From NCBI GenBank assembly GCA_902793635.1, contig CADBEA010000005.1:1-64000 (forward strand): a DNA stretch of 64,000 nucleotides, read 5' to 3'. Within the stretch, counting starts at the first letter, position 1; every line of letters starts with the position of its first letter. The translations under genes and the position numbers were made by a program. The notes beneath the pieces were generated by a model, which made no database searches, was not told the origin of the DNA, and saw only the letters and a list, made by a program, of their open reading frames with translations. Of this stretch, positions 15,897-24,364 are shown piece after piece. This DNA is from an uncultured Erysipelotrichaceae bacterium (GTDB lineage Bacteria; Bacillota_I; Bacilli_A; Erysipelotrichales; Erysipelotrichaceae).

Positions 15897-17405
15897 TTAT
15901 ATCATCTGCATCAGCAGTAATACGATGACAATAACAGTCGGAACAGTGACGGTGTCATATTCACTTGGTGAAATCAGTTCCGTCAGGCTTCCGCAAATGG
16001 CACCAGTCAGCACGGCGGGCAGAGCCTGTGAAAGGGGAATGTTTCTGATCAGCAGCAAAAGGATGCCGCTGAAGGCAGAGGTAACGAACATGGCGGCCGT
16101 GCCTTCCCAGGACTTTTTGCCGTCTGTCAGTTTTGAGTGCACCTTGTGTTTTCCAAAAGGTATGCCGACGAGGGCCGCCGCTGCATCACCGGTTCCCCAC
16201 ATGAGGATGGCCGCCGCGGCAAGGTCGGGTCTGGCAAAACCGCCCCAGGCCAGGGTGATCAGAGCGGCGAACATCAGAAACAGCATCACCATGCTTTTCT
16301 TGATTTCACCCGGTTTCTTTTCGACGAACAGCCGGCTGTACCACGGTTCTCTTTCCGCCGCGGTAAGCAGGGGATAGATTACCGCCGCAAGCAGTACGGC
16401 AGTCAGGGCCGCTGCCTGCCAGCTGCCGGCCGCCAGGATCATCAGCGTGACACACGTGAAAGCGACCGCGTGCAGCAGTTTGCGGAAGATGAAACCCGGC
16501 AGTTTCGTGAACATCCGGATCGGAAACAGGATCAGAATACAGGGCAGAAGATACAGAACAAGCACGCCGATGCAGTGCAGCATGTGGCGGATCAGTTCAT
16601 ATTGGAACAGATATTCCCGGAAGTTCAGGATCAGCATGCATGCGCCAAGCACGGTCAGTACCAGACCGGTCAGAAGGCCGATGGAGCGGTTGCTGATGCG
16701 GTTGGCAAAACGGGCGGAATACAGGGAGGAAGCTGTCGCCACGGCAATGCATACCAACATGACATGCCATTTCTCCAGAATGATGGCCGGATGGATCAGG
16801 ATATGACTGACGGAAGCAATCAGAGCGGTAAACGTCATGATAAAGGTGCTGGTGCCGACTGCTGTTTTCAGTTCCATGCCGAGGAAAACGGTGAACACTA
16901 CCAGCATCATCATGCCGCCGCCGGTGCCGACAAACCCGGTGCCGAAGCCGATCGTCAGACCGAAGAACAGCGAGATCAGAACGCCTTTCCAGTCCAGTTT
17001 TTCGCCTTTGGGATGGGGATTCTCACGGCTGGTATCCGGTTTGATCAGAAAGCGGATGCCAATGAAAAATGTCAGAAACAGCGTGAAGCTGCCAAGGACG
17101 ACATTGCCTGCCAGAAAGGCCGCGTAACTGCCGGCGATACACATGGTCAGGATACATACCAGCATGATCCAGCCGCGTTTCAGGTCGATATTATGATTGC
17201 GGGCATATGTATATGCGGTAACGGCTGAACCGAGGATATCCGAGGCGAGGGCGATGGCGGTCGCCTGATAGGCTCCGGTTTCACCATAAAAAGAAGGGCA
17301 GAGAACGATCAGGATCGGTACCATGACGGTAGCCGCGGACAGACCGGCCAGACCGGTGCCGATACCGGCTCCCAGGGATGCGGCGATATACCAGAACCAT
17401 TCCAT
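15897..17405 (-). CDS. TauE/SafE-type exporter fused to a phytol/dolichol kinase-like membrane domain
   Basis: 502 aa. Residues about 1-265 form a TauE/SafE (sulfite/organic anion exporter) unit with its two inverted glycine-rich repeats, GAGIGTGLAGLSAATVMVP and GFGTGFVGTGGGMMMLVVF. Residues about 270-502 are a second polytopic unit with GTGDAAAALVGIPFGKHK and KKSWEGT, which is the CTP-dependent phytol/dolichol kinase signature, and SLTELISPSEYDTVTVP. I do not know this fusion from standard examples. It is encoded 15 bases upstream of beta-glucuronidase and 32 bases downstream of a hypothetical gene, so it is probably co-expressed with GUS. Anion export or uptake plus lipid-alcohol phosphorylation is only a domain-based reading. 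Confidence 0.75.
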   Translation of the reverse strand: MEWFWYIAASLGAGIGTGLAGLSAATVMVPILIVLCPSFYGETGAYQATAIALASDILGSAVTAYTYARNHNIDLKRGWIMLVCILTMCIAGSYAAFLAGNVVLGSFTLFLTFFIGIRFLIKPDTSRENPHPKGEKLDWKGVLISLFFGLTIGFGTGFVGTGGGMMMLVVFTVFLGMELKTAVGTSTFIMTFTALIASVSHILIHPAIILEKWHVMLVCIAVATASSLYSARFANRISNRSIGLLTGLVLTVLGACMLILNFREYLFQYELIRHMLHCIGVLVLYLLPCILILFPIRMFTKLPGFIFRKLLHAVAFTCVTLMILAAGSWQAAALTAVLLAAVIYPLLTAAEREPWYSRLFVEKKPGEIKKSMVMLFLMFAALITLAWGGFARPDLAAAAILMWGTGDAAAALVGIPFGKHKVHSKLTDGKKSWEGTAAMFVTSAFSGILLLLIRNIPLSQALPAVLTGAICGSLTELISPSEYDTVTVPTVIVIVLLLMQMI

Positions 17406-17437
17406 GGATCGTTTCCTCCTTCCTGATCAGATGCTGT

Positions 17438-18172
17438 TTATTTCGGTTCGTGCTGCGGAATGATGTATTTTTCTTTTTCTTTTGCCGGCATCTTTTCATA
17501 TTCCCGGCGGTCAAGCTGGACCGGGATGGAATCATGAAAAAGCGATTGCCGGAAGGCGAAGAAGATGATACCGGACTGTATCTCCGTCACATCGGTCCAG
17601 ATGTCTTCGTCTACGGCGGTCCATTTCTGTATCAGCCTGTCATGATGCCATGTGCTGATCAGAAAGCCGTGATCATTTTGTTTCCGGATTCTGATCAGGA
17701 TGTCTTCGGAAAACTGCCATAGAATCTCATGATCCGCATAGCGGACAGTCCCCCGCAGATCACTTTCTGACATTCTCTGATAAAGCATGTCAGTCTGATG
17801 AAATACGGCTGGCTCGATGGGGTTCAGAAGACAGCGCACAGCCGTCTGAAAGCGCGGATCCACTTCACCGGCATGTTCCTGCAGGATGGCAAACGGAAGC
17901 CATTCATAATCGGAAAGAAGCTGCAGACAGTCTTCTATGACATCCGGATCCGTTTCACACAGGATCATATTCTGCAGCAGATCTTTCAGTTCACTGCGCC
18001 AGCCGGCGATTTCCCTGCTGTGGCCGTAATACGGATCCATGAACCAGTCCAGACATAACAGTAGGGAGCGTTTCTGTTCATTGTCGCTGCCGGTCAGCAC
18101 AGCCTTTACAACTGCGAATCCGCTGCGTACGGTTTCCCGTTCCTGCTCTGTATATGCAATGAGTTTTCCCAT
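17438..18172 (-). CDS. Hypothetical protein, first gene of the GUS transcription unit
   Basis: 244 aa, soluble, no signal peptide or membrane segment. It is not recognised. N-terminal two thirds look helical (HEAT-like spacing of Leu pairs around residues 35-110: LLLCLDWFMDP, CLQLLSDYEWLPF), and the C-terminal third is mixed, ending in a Lys/Glu-rich tail. Its stop lies 32 bases before the TauE/SafE fusion gene, suggesting one operon with beta-glucuronidase. A TATAAT box lies about 25 bases upstream of the start. A link to glucuronide use is only by position. Confidence 0.6.
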   Translation of the reverse strand: MGKLIAYTEQERETVRSGFAVVKAVLTGSDNEQKRSLLLCLDWFMDPYYGHSREIAGWRSELKDLLQNMILCETDPDVIEDCLQLLSDYEWLPFAILQEHAGEVDPRFQTAVRCLLNPIEPAVFHQTDMLYQRMSESDLRGTVRYADHEILWQFSEDILIRIRKQNDHGFLISTWHHDRLIQKWTAVDEDIWTDVTEIQSGIIFFAFRQSLFHDSIPVQLDRREYEKMPAKEKEKYIIPQHEPK

Positions 18173-18251
18173 GTCATTCTCTCTGTGATACTTGTATTAT
18201 ATACGGAAACAGCCGGAAAAATGGTTAAATTCTTTGGCTGTTTACGATCCG

Positions 18252-18276
18252 AAAAAAGAGAAGGATATTCCTTCTC
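18252..18276 (-). terminator. Terminator of the MgtC-family gene
   Basis: Perfect arms GAGAAGGA/TCCTTCTC with a 3-base loop, followed on the minus strand by six T. Confidence 0.85.
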
Positions 18277-18310
18277 ATTTTAATCATCAGATTCAGATGC
18301 GGTCTTTGCG

Positions 18311-18964
18311 TTACTGAAGTTCCGCGGAAATGATTTCATCGGAATTGTTCAGGTCGGCAAGCAGCTTGTCCGGACTGATGTTCTGGCTTGTTCCCACATC
18401 CAGGGAGACATACCAGCCGCCGTCCTTGTCTTTCACGATTCTGTTTTCACCATTCAGATGAAACTGAGATTTCCTAATGATGTGGCTCAGTTCACGGACA
18501 CTGCAGCCCGGCTTCACCCGTATTTTCAGTTTCAGCGTCACACTGGTGGAATTATGGGGCAGAAACAGACGGAAAAAATGCTGGACGACCACCATCAGAA
18601 CAGTGCTGATCAGACCAATCAGATACATGCCTGAGCCAAAGCACAGACCAATTGCCGATATCGCCCAGATACCGGCTGCTGTTGTCAGTCCCTGCACAAT
18701 ATCGTGTCTGACAAAAATGACGCCGGCGCCAAGAAAACCGATGCCGGATACGACCTGTGCGGCAACCCGGGCGGGATCGCCGGTGCCGATGTCACGGAAG
18801 CCGTATTTGGAGATCAGGATCAGAAGACACGATCCAAGCGCGACCATTGTATGGGTGCGGATGCCGGCTTCCTTGGCGCGGTAATGACGTTCATAACCGA
18901 TAATGATGCCGGCACACATAGCCGCAAGAAGACGGAATACCCAGTCCAGTTCAAACATTTCCAT
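18311..18964 (-). CDS. MgtC/SapB family membrane protein
   Basis: 217 aa from the ATG at 18964 (GCAGGTG upstream; the longer frame to 19006 lacks a ribosome site). Four to five hydrophobic segments: LLAAMCAGIIIGYERHYRAK with the family Glu-Arg, HTMVALGSCLLILIS, GIGFLGAGVIF (MgtC core motif) and GLTTAAGIWAISAIGLCFGSG. A C-terminal soluble ACT-like domain (about 150-217) follows. MgtC proteins modulate the F-type ATPase or magnesium adaptation in some pathogens; in commensals the role is unclear. Single gene. Confidence 0.9.
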   Translation of the reverse strand: MEMFELDWVFRLLAAMCAGIIIGYERHYRAKEAGIRTHTMVALGSCLLILISKYGFRDIGTGDPARVAAQVVSGIGFLGAGVIFVRHDIVQGLTTAAGIWAISAIGLCFGSGMYLIGLISTVLMVVVQHFFRLFLPHNSTSVTLKLKIRVKPGCSVRELSHIIRKSQFHLNGENRIVKDKDGGWYVSLDVGTSQNISPDKLLADLNNSDEIISAELQ

Positions 18965-19125
18965 ATGATTCACCTGCTGTTTCTTTCTATCTATTATATA
19001 CTCCAAAACCTGATTCGTGCCGAACAGGAAAGAGAAGATATCCGGTTGTCAGCAGAATGGAAGAAACACTGCTGAAAATGAAAAACGCCAGCAGCAGAAT
19101 GGCTTCTGAACAGAATCATGGAATC

Positions 19126-19157
19126 AAAAAGCAGAATTTATGAAGAATTCTGCTTTT
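19126..19157 (-). terminator. Terminator after the Imm32-like gene
   Basis: AAAAAGCAGAATT and AATTCTGCTTTT flank a 7-base loop, 24 bases after the minus-strand stop at 19181, with T runs on the exit side. Confidence 0.8.
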
Positions 19158-19180
19158 ACGGTTATCGGGATTGGTCAGAG

Positions 19181-19393
19181 TCATTCCGGTATGCGTTCAA
19201 TGATCAGTTCCCGGGAACCGTCTTCGAGTGAACTGTATTCGTCATAGTGAATGTGGTCTCCCGTTTCTCCTTCGGCCAGGGTTCTCAGTTGATCGGAAAG
19301 AGAAAGCAGGCCGGCTTTGTTGGCCGAAATGATCACGGCATTTCCATCCTCTCTTACCCGGATTGAAAACCCGTCATGCCAGTTGATTTCCAT
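19181..19393 (-). CDS. Small Imm32-like protein
   Basis: 70 aa from the ATG at 19393, preceded by AGGATGG; the frame is open further upstream but inside the neighbouring gene. The pattern NKAGLLSLSDQLRTLAEG, then HIHYDEYSSLEDGSRELIIE, resembles the Imm32 immunity-protein family (conserved GLLSLA...HxHxDE...GSxELII). No toxin gene is seen nearby, so a housekeeping role is possible. It starts 19 bases after the stop of the double-GNAT gene and is probably co-transcribed with it. Confidence 0.55.
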   Translation of the reverse strand: MEINWHDGFSIRVREDGNAVIISANKAGLLSLSDQLRTLAEGETGDHIHYDEYSSLEDGSRELIIERIPE

Positions 19394-19412
19394 TGTTTTC
19401 ACCATCCTGTTT

Positions 19413-20780
19413 CTATCTGTGAATATACAGCCTTGACATTTCATCGCTGTCTTCATTCTGCGCCAGGCAGTAGAATTCCCATCCATATCGTTCGTAAAAG
19501 CCGCTGAGATCCGTCAGCAGATAAAGAGGGGAGATGCCTTTGCTTTTCATGTCGGCAGCAGCCATCCAGAGGAGTGTTCCGGCAATGCCCTGGCTGCGAT
19601 AAGCCTCTTCAGTATATACGGCACAGACGTTGGGCCTGAGATCTTTGCGGACATGAAAGTCGTTGTCGATGACACCGAGACCGCCGACGATCTCTCCTTT
19701 GTCCAGACAGAGATACCAGTCATAATCACTGACCTTGTTCAGACAGTCGTTCATGCATTTCAGATAAGCTTCTTCCGGTACATGCCACTTTTCATGGAAC
19801 CACCGGGCCGCCGCGTTTTTCAGCTGCGGATGATCAGTAAGTTTCACATACGTGAATGGCTTCAGAGGCTGTCTTTTGACAAATACGGGCATACCGTATT
19901 CATCCGTGCCCGCTTCCGCAAAACCGAGCGATTTCCAGAAACGGACCGAATCTTCTTTCTGGCTGTTCAGCGCATAATATGCAGCACCGTCCTTCCAGGT
20001 GTATTCCTCCAGTGCGTGAAAGCACTGATGGCCTGCCTGATCGCCGCGGTAGGGCGGAAAGACCCAGAAATCGAGGATAAAGCATTTTCCGTCTTCACTG
20101 TGGAAGGTACACCAGGATGCTGCGCCGATACGGATGTGGTTACGGACAAACCAGGCCATGTGCTGGGTGTCCGGCACTCTTTCCATATGGGCTTCCAGAA
20201 TATGCCGGTACGGATCGCCGGAAAAGTAATCGATATCCTCCTGACCGGTAATGATTTCATCCTCGATCAGGTACCGGAGATGGGCATCCCAGAAAGAGCC
20301 GATCTGATCAGGAGGAATTTCTTCCACGGTAATGGCTGTTTCCTGTTCTGCTTTCCACAGGAAGAAGCCGTTTGCTGTGGCCAGACGTTCCAGCAAGTCA
20401 AACTGTTCCGGATGCTCCGGGTATATCGTCAGCCAGGTGTCATCCCGGTCCAGATCGATCAGGATCTGCAGCCTGGGAAAGAGAACTCTGAGATTCCGGA
20501 AAGAAAGATCTTTCAGTTTTGCAACAAACCATTCCGGATCCGGATCGTCCTGCCATTCCGAGCTGTCAAAAGAAACGGACATGTTATCGTAACAGTTCAG
20601 TTTCAGAAGAATTTCCGCCTGTTTCTGATGCAGCAGGGACAGTCTGTCCGGATGACGGTAATAGTGTTCCACGGCCGAATACTGTCCGTTGTTTTTCGCC
20701 GGCACGCGCATCGGCAGAATATCCATGATCCAGCAGGGCTGGCTGATTCGTTGTTCGATGCGTGTTTCAAATTCTTCCAT
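19413..20780 (-). CDS. Tandem GNAT acetyltransferase protein
   Basis: 455 aa, soluble. Two GNAT domains follow a N-terminal region of about 145 residues of unknown fold. The first (about 150-300) has FILDFWVFPPYRGDQAGHQ and ALNSQKEDSVRFWKSLGF; the second (about 320-455) has VGGLGVIDNDFHVRKDLRP, VYTEEAYRSQGIAGTLL (Q/RxxGxA acetyl-CoA loop) and GFYERYGWEFY. Acetylates an unknown amine; one of the two domains may be only structural. The start is followed by ordinary codons and preceded by GGAGTC. It heads a two-gene unit with the Imm32-like gene. Confidence 0.8.
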   Translation of the reverse strand: MEEFETRIEQRISQPCWIMDILPMRVPAKNNGQYSAVEHYYRHPDRLSLLHQKQAEILLKLNCYDNMSVSFDSSEWQDDPDPEWFVAKLKDLSFRNLRVLFPRLQILIDLDRDDTWLTIYPEHPEQFDLLERLATANGFFLWKAEQETAITVEEIPPDQIGSFWDAHLRYLIEDEIITGQEDIDYFSGDPYRHILEAHMERVPDTQHMAWFVRNHIRIGAASWCTFHSEDGKCFILDFWVFPPYRGDQAGHQCFHALEEYTWKDGAAYYALNSQKEDSVRFWKSLGFAEAGTDEYGMPVFVKRQPLKPFTYVKLTDHPQLKNAAARWFHEKWHVPEEAYLKCMNDCLNKVSDYDWYLCLDKGEIVGGLGVIDNDFHVRKDLRPNVCAVYTEEAYRSQGIAGTLLWMAAADMKSKGISPLYLLTDLSGFYERYGWEFYCLAQNEDSDEMSRLYIHR

Positions 20781-20914
20781 CTTCGCTTCTGACTCCTTTG
20801 CTGTCTGCCATTATTATACATTTGTTTGCGTACGGCAAATACTGCGGTTTCCGGCGGTAATGCCAAAAATGCGGATTTTAAAGGATTTTCGGCAGTTTTC
20901 TGAAAAAAACCAAA

Positions 20915-20928
20915 GGCAAACGCTTACA
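20915..20928 (+). promoter_or_regulatory. cre-like (CcpA) box upstream of amylase
   Basis: GGCAAACGCTTACA fits the TGNAANCGNTNNCA pattern except at the first base. It lies 24 bases above the amylase -35 box. Confidence 0.5.
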
Positions 20929-20951
20929 TTTTCCAAATGCGGTGTTTTTAT

Positions 20952-20979
20952 TTGACACAGCCGCCGGAATGATTAAAAT
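20952..20979 (+). promoter_or_regulatory. Promoter of the alpha-amylase gene
   Basis: TTGACA (20952-20957) and TAAAAT (20974-20979) with a 16-base spacer, 22 bases above the start codon. Confidence 0.65.
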
Positions 20980-21001
20980 AGGCCGGGAGGAGGAAGGAAA
21001 A

Positions 21002-22462
21002 ATGAGTATCGAAAAAGGTGTAATGATGCAGTATTTTGAATGGTATCTTCCCGAGAATTCCGGTCTGTGGAATCAGCTCAGAGACAACGCTTCTTCCCTT
21101 GCGAAAAACGGAATCAGCGCTGTGTGGATGCCGCCTGCCTATAAGGGACAGGCCGGAGCAGCCGATGTCGGCTACGGCGTATATGATATATATGATCTGG
21201 GCGAATTCGACCAGAAGGGCAGTGTTGCCACAAAATACGGAACCCGCGAGGAATATCTTGCGGCAATTGAGGAACTGCATAAAAACGGCATACAGGTATA
21301 TGCCGATATCGTACTGGATCATATGATCGGTGCGGATATCAGGGAAACGGTCGTGGCGTCGGAAAGTGCCGAATATGACCGCAACCAGCAGGTCAGCGAC
21401 GAATATAAGATCAAGGCCTGGACCAAGTTCACATTTCCGGGCAGAAAAGGCAAATACTCAGACTTCGTCTGGGATGCCAGCTGCTTCAGCGGTGTCGACT
21501 GGGATGACAAGAAACACAGAAAGGCCATCTTCAACTTTAAAGGCGACGACTGGAGTGAAAATACCGACCATGAAAACGGCAACGCCGATTATCTGATGGG
21601 CGCGAATATCAATTTCTCCAATCCGGAAGTTGTCAATCACCTGAAGGAGTGGGGCCAGTGGTATATTGACACGACAAATCTGGACGGTTTCCGGCTGGAC
21701 GCTGTCAAGCATATTGACAGTGAGTTCTATCCGGACTGGCTGGCGACGCTCCGCAAAAACAATCACCGGGAATACTTTAGCGTCGGTGAATACTGGAACG
21801 GTGACGTAAATGTACTGAAGGAATATCTGAAAGCAGTGGACGGATGCATGTCGCTGTTTGATACGCCTCTGCATTTCAATTTCCATCACGCTTCCACATC
21901 GAACGGAACGTTTGACATGTCCAAACTGCTGGACAATACGCTGATGAAGGATGACCCGGAACATGCGGTAACGTTTGTCGACAATCACGACACACAGCCC
22001 GGCCAGGCTCTGGAGAGTACTGTCGCCGAATGGTTCGTGCCGCTTGCCTATACGACTATCCTGCTGCGCACGCAGGGCTATCCGTGTATCTTCTATGGTG
22101 ACTATTACGGACTGGAAGCCAGAGAAGGCAGAAACTTTCAGGAGACGATCAACCGGCTGCTGAAGATCAGAAAGAACAATCTGTTCGGTGAACAGCATGA
22201 TTACTTTGATCATCAGTATGTCGTCGGCTGGACGTACACCGGTGATGCCGAGCATAAAAACAGCGGTGTGGCGGTCATCATGAGTGACAACGCGGCCGGT
22301 CAGAAAACGATGTACGTCGGTGTCGAACATAAAGGCGAGATCTGGAAAGAAGCTCTGGGTGACTATGAAGCGGAAGTCAGGATCGATGACAACGGCAACG
22401 GCATCTTCTACTGTGACGGCGGTTCTGTCTCGGTATGGGTACCTGCTGCATCATTAAAGTAA
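21002..22462 (+). CDS. Cytoplasmic alpha-amylase, GH13 (subfamily 5-like)
   Basis: 486 aa with no signal peptide; GGAGGAGGAAGG lies before the ATG at 21002. GH13 regions are clear: YADIVLDHMIG (I), GFRLDAVKHID with nucleophile Asp (II), SVGEYWNGD with acid/base Glu (III) and FVDNHDTQPGQ with the third Asp (IV). Opening MMQYFEWYLPENSGLWNQL is typical of GH13_5 intracellular amylases. It hydrolyses alpha-1,4 glucans or malto-oligosaccharides inside the cell. Single-gene transcript with a cre-like box upstream, so catabolite control is likely. Confidence 0.93.
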   Translation: MSIEKGVMMQYFEWYLPENSGLWNQLRDNASSLAKNGISAVWMPPAYKGQAGAADVGYGVYDIYDLGEFDQKGSVATKYGTREEYLAAIEELHKNGIQVYADIVLDHMIGADIRETVVASESAEYDRNQQVSDEYKIKAWTKFTFPGRKGKYSDFVWDASCFSGVDWDDKKHRKAIFNFKGDDWSENTDHENGNADYLMGANINFSNPEVVNHLKEWGQWYIDTTNLDGFRLDAVKHIDSEFYPDWLATLRKNNHREYFSVGEYWNGDVNVLKEYLKAVDGCMSLFDTPLHFNFHHASTSNGTFDMSKLLDNTLMKDDPEHAVTFVDNHDTQPGQALESTVAEWFVPLAYTTILLRTQGYPCIFYGDYYGLEAREGRNFQETINRLLKIRKNNLFGEQHDYFDHQYVVGWTYTGDAEHKNSGVAVIMSDNAAGQKTMYVGVEHKGEIWKEALGDYEAEVRIDDNGNGIFYCDGGSVSVWVPAASLK

Positions 22463-22467
22463 ATGGA

Positions 22468-22502
22468 AACTGATCAGGTTTATAAACTGATCAGTTTTTT
22501 TT
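22468..22502 (+). terminator. Terminator of amylase
   Basis: AACTGATCA/TGATCAGTT arms (interrupted by a short loop) and eight T, 6 bases after the stop. Confidence 0.9.
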
Positions 22503-22520
22503 GTGTGTCCGAAGGTAATA

Positions 22521-22539
22521 AACAGAACGATATTCTGTT
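22521..22539. promoter_or_regulatory. TetR-type operator, upstream copy
   Basis: AACAGAACGATATTCTGTT, perfect 7-base arms AACAGAA/TTCTGTT with a 5-base centre, identical to the core of the second copy at 22579. Lies above the -35 box. Confidence 0.8.
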
Positions 22540-22545
22540 TATATA

Positions 22546-22574
22546 TTGAAAGGTGAAATATCGACATATATAAT
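22546..22574 (+). promoter_or_regulatory. Promoter of the hydrolase-TetR operon
   Basis: TTGAAA (22546-22551) and TATAAT (22569-22574) with a 17-base spacer, sitting between the two operator copies. Confidence 0.8.
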
Positions 22575-22603
22575 AATTAACAGAACGATATTCTGTTAAT
22601 TAT
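22573..22603. promoter_or_regulatory. TetR-type operator, downstream copy at the transcription start
   Basis: Core AACAGAACGATATTCTGTT (22579-22597) with arms extended to 13 perfect bases (ATAATTAACAGAA and TTCTGTTAATTAT). It overlaps the last bases of the -10 box and the start point, ideal for repression. Confidence 0.8.
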
Positions 22604-22619
22604 ACAAGGAGAAAAGATC

Positions 22620-23786
22620 ATGAAATTCAATGTCGGATTCTATAATTTCAGTACGGATGCGAGTATGAACTATCAGTTGAACCGGCTTTATTCAACCGGT
22701 GTCATGAAACAGGAAGAACTGTATGAAATCGGCCGCAAGGCAGTCGATTTCAGTGCCTGGATCAGACTGTTCACGGGACTTGCTGAAAAAGCCGAAGCGG
22801 CCGGCGAATATAAAAAAGCCGCATCGTGCTACCGTTCCGCGCAGTTTTATACGCTGAGTGATGGCAGGGATGCTTCGGGAGAAAGTCTCAAGAAGGTTCT
22901 GTATGAAAAATGCATGGCCAATTATGACCGCTGCTATGGTGACGGCAAGTTGATGAATTATGTCCGGGTGCCGTTTCAGAACGGTTATTTGCCGGTCTAT
23001 TACGCGGTATGTGAAAAGCCGAAAGGAATAATTGTTCTGCATGGCGGCTATGACAGTTTCATCCAGGAGTTTCTCGATTTTCTGCCGTATTTCAAAAGCT
23101 TTGGCTACGACGTGTATTTCTTTGAAGGATGCGGACAGGGAGAAGTGCTGCTGCGCTGCGGTATCCGGATGACACCGGAGTGGGAACACTGCACATCCGC
23201 GGTACTGGATCATTTTGATCTGCATGATGTCACATTGATCGGTGTGTCACTCGGCGGCTATCTTGCCCCGCGGGCGGCGGTATATGATCAGCGAATCCAG
23301 AGGGTCGTCATGTTTGATCTGATCTATGATTTCTACGGTGCCATTACCCATAAAATGGGACCGTGGAAAGCGAAACTGTTTGATTATATGACTGCTCATC
23401 CGAAAAGCTTTCTCTGGAAATGGCTGGAGAAAAAACTGGACGAGAATTATTTTACCCGCTGGCTGCTGGGCCAGGGGAAGGTCATTTATGAGAATGTGAA
23501 CAATGCATGTGATTACTTCAACTGCATCAAACAGTATAATACCCGGATCATCTCGCCATTGCTGAAACAGGACGTTCTGGTACTTGCAGGAAGCGAAGAC
23601 CTGTATACAATTTATTATGAGGATCAGCTGAATGCTTTGACGAATGCCCGCAGTGTGACCGGCCGGCTTTTTACCAAAGAAGAGTGCGCCGGCCATCACT
23701 GTCAGATCGGCAATCTGCAGCTGGCTCTGGATACAATAACAGAATGGATCGAGGCGAAAACGAATGGCGAGGAAACCGGTTCTTGA
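22620..23786 (+). CDS. Alpha/beta hydrolase (FrsA/peptidase S9-like fold)
   Basis: 388 aa, cytoplasmic. A helical N-terminal region of about 120 residues precedes the hydrolase core: GIIVLHGGYDSFIQEF (oxyanion HGG), nucleophile elbow GVSLGGYLAPRAA with Ser near residue 205, Asp region DVLVLAGSEDLYTIYYEDQ, and a final His in AGHHCQIGNLQ. The layout resembles 2,6-dihydroxypseudooxynicotine hydrolase and FrsA-type enzymes; substrate unknown. The TetR regulator gene overlaps its last 23 bases, so enzyme and regulator are translated together and controlled by the two palindromes upstream. Confidence 0.85.
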   Translation: MKFNVGFYNFSTDASMNYQLNRLYSTGVMKQEELYEIGRKAVDFSAWIRLFTGLAEKAEAAGEYKKAASCYRSAQFYTLSDGRDASGESLKKVLYEKCMANYDRCYGDGKLMNYVRVPFQNGYLPVYYAVCEKPKGIIVLHGGYDSFIQEFLDFLPYFKSFGYDVYFFEGCGQGEVLLRCGIRMTPEWEHCTSAVLDHFDLHDVTLIGVSLGGYLAPRAAVYDQRIQRVVMFDLIYDFYGAITHKMGPWKAKLFDYMTAHPKSFLWKWLEKKLDENYFTRWLLGQGKVIYENVNNACDYFNCIKQYNTRIISPLLKQDVLVLAGSEDLYTIYYEDQLNALTNARSVTGRLFTKEECAGHHCQIGNLQLALDTITEWIEAKTNGEETGS

Positions 23787-24327
23787 AGGCGGAAAAAGAG
23801 ATGAGATCATAGCAGCTGCCGCAAAGCTGTTCTTTACCGACGGATTTGAGAAGACTTCGGTCCGCCGCATCCTTGATGAAGTAGACGGTGAAGTCGGTAT
23901 GTTCTATCACTACTTCAAATCCAAGGATGAACTGTTTGACGTGGTGGCTGACCGCTTCTTCCACCAGTATGAAACCGACTTTGCCGAAATGGCCGCAGAA
24001 ATCAGCAGCGTAGAAGAATTCGCCGACCGGTTTCTGGTCATGTTTGAAACATCCATGGAACAGTATATGCTGATCCAGGGAAACATGCACTGGACAGTCC
24101 GCAGCGCTCTTCATGAACGCACAGTCGCAGCTCTGATCCCGGCAGCGGAAGAGATGCTGAAAAAATATGGCTATCATGGCAAATATCCGCTGGATATAGC
24201 CGCGGCGAAAACCATTGCCGGTATCTCAGCAGCCATTCATTCCAAAAGTTATGCGGAAATGAGCCGTGATGAAAAAAAAGAACTGATCATCGCACTGATC
24301 AGGGAAACAATCGGAGACGGACAGTAA
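23764..24327 (+). CDS. TetR-family regulator of the upstream hydrolase
   Basis: 187 aa. N-terminal HTH: IIAAAAKLFFTDGFEKTSVR, RRILDEVDGEVGMFYHYFKSKDEL, typical TetR helices 1-4; the C-terminal ligand domain is unremarkable. It begins inside the hydrolase 3' end. The pair of identical palindromes around the shared promoter strongly suggests autorepression lifted by a ligand that is probably a hydrolase substrate. Confidence 0.9.
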   Translation: MARKPVLEGGKRDEIIAAAAKLFFTDGFEKTSVRRILDEVDGEVGMFYHYFKSKDELFDVVADRFFHQYETDFAEMAAEISSVEEFADRFLVMFETSMEQYMLIQGNMHWTVRSALHERTVAALIPAAEEMLKKYGYHGKYPLDIAAAKTIAGISAAIHSKSYAEMSRDEKKELIIALIRETIGDGQ

Positions 24328-24329
24328 AC

Positions 24330-24359
24330 GGCCCCTGCCTGTGAAGGCAAGGGCCTTTT
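24330..24359. terminator. Terminator after TetR
   Basis: GGCCCCTGCCT and AGGCAAGGGCC pair (one mismatch) around GTGA, followed by TTTT. Confidence 0.85.
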
Positions 24360-24364
24360 CAATA

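Noticed and set aside
16137-17228. Long plus-strand ORF of 363 aa opposite the TauE/SafE fusion
   Set aside because: Low-complexity, Gln/His/Asp-rich shadow of a high-GC membrane gene; no recognisable domain or start signal.
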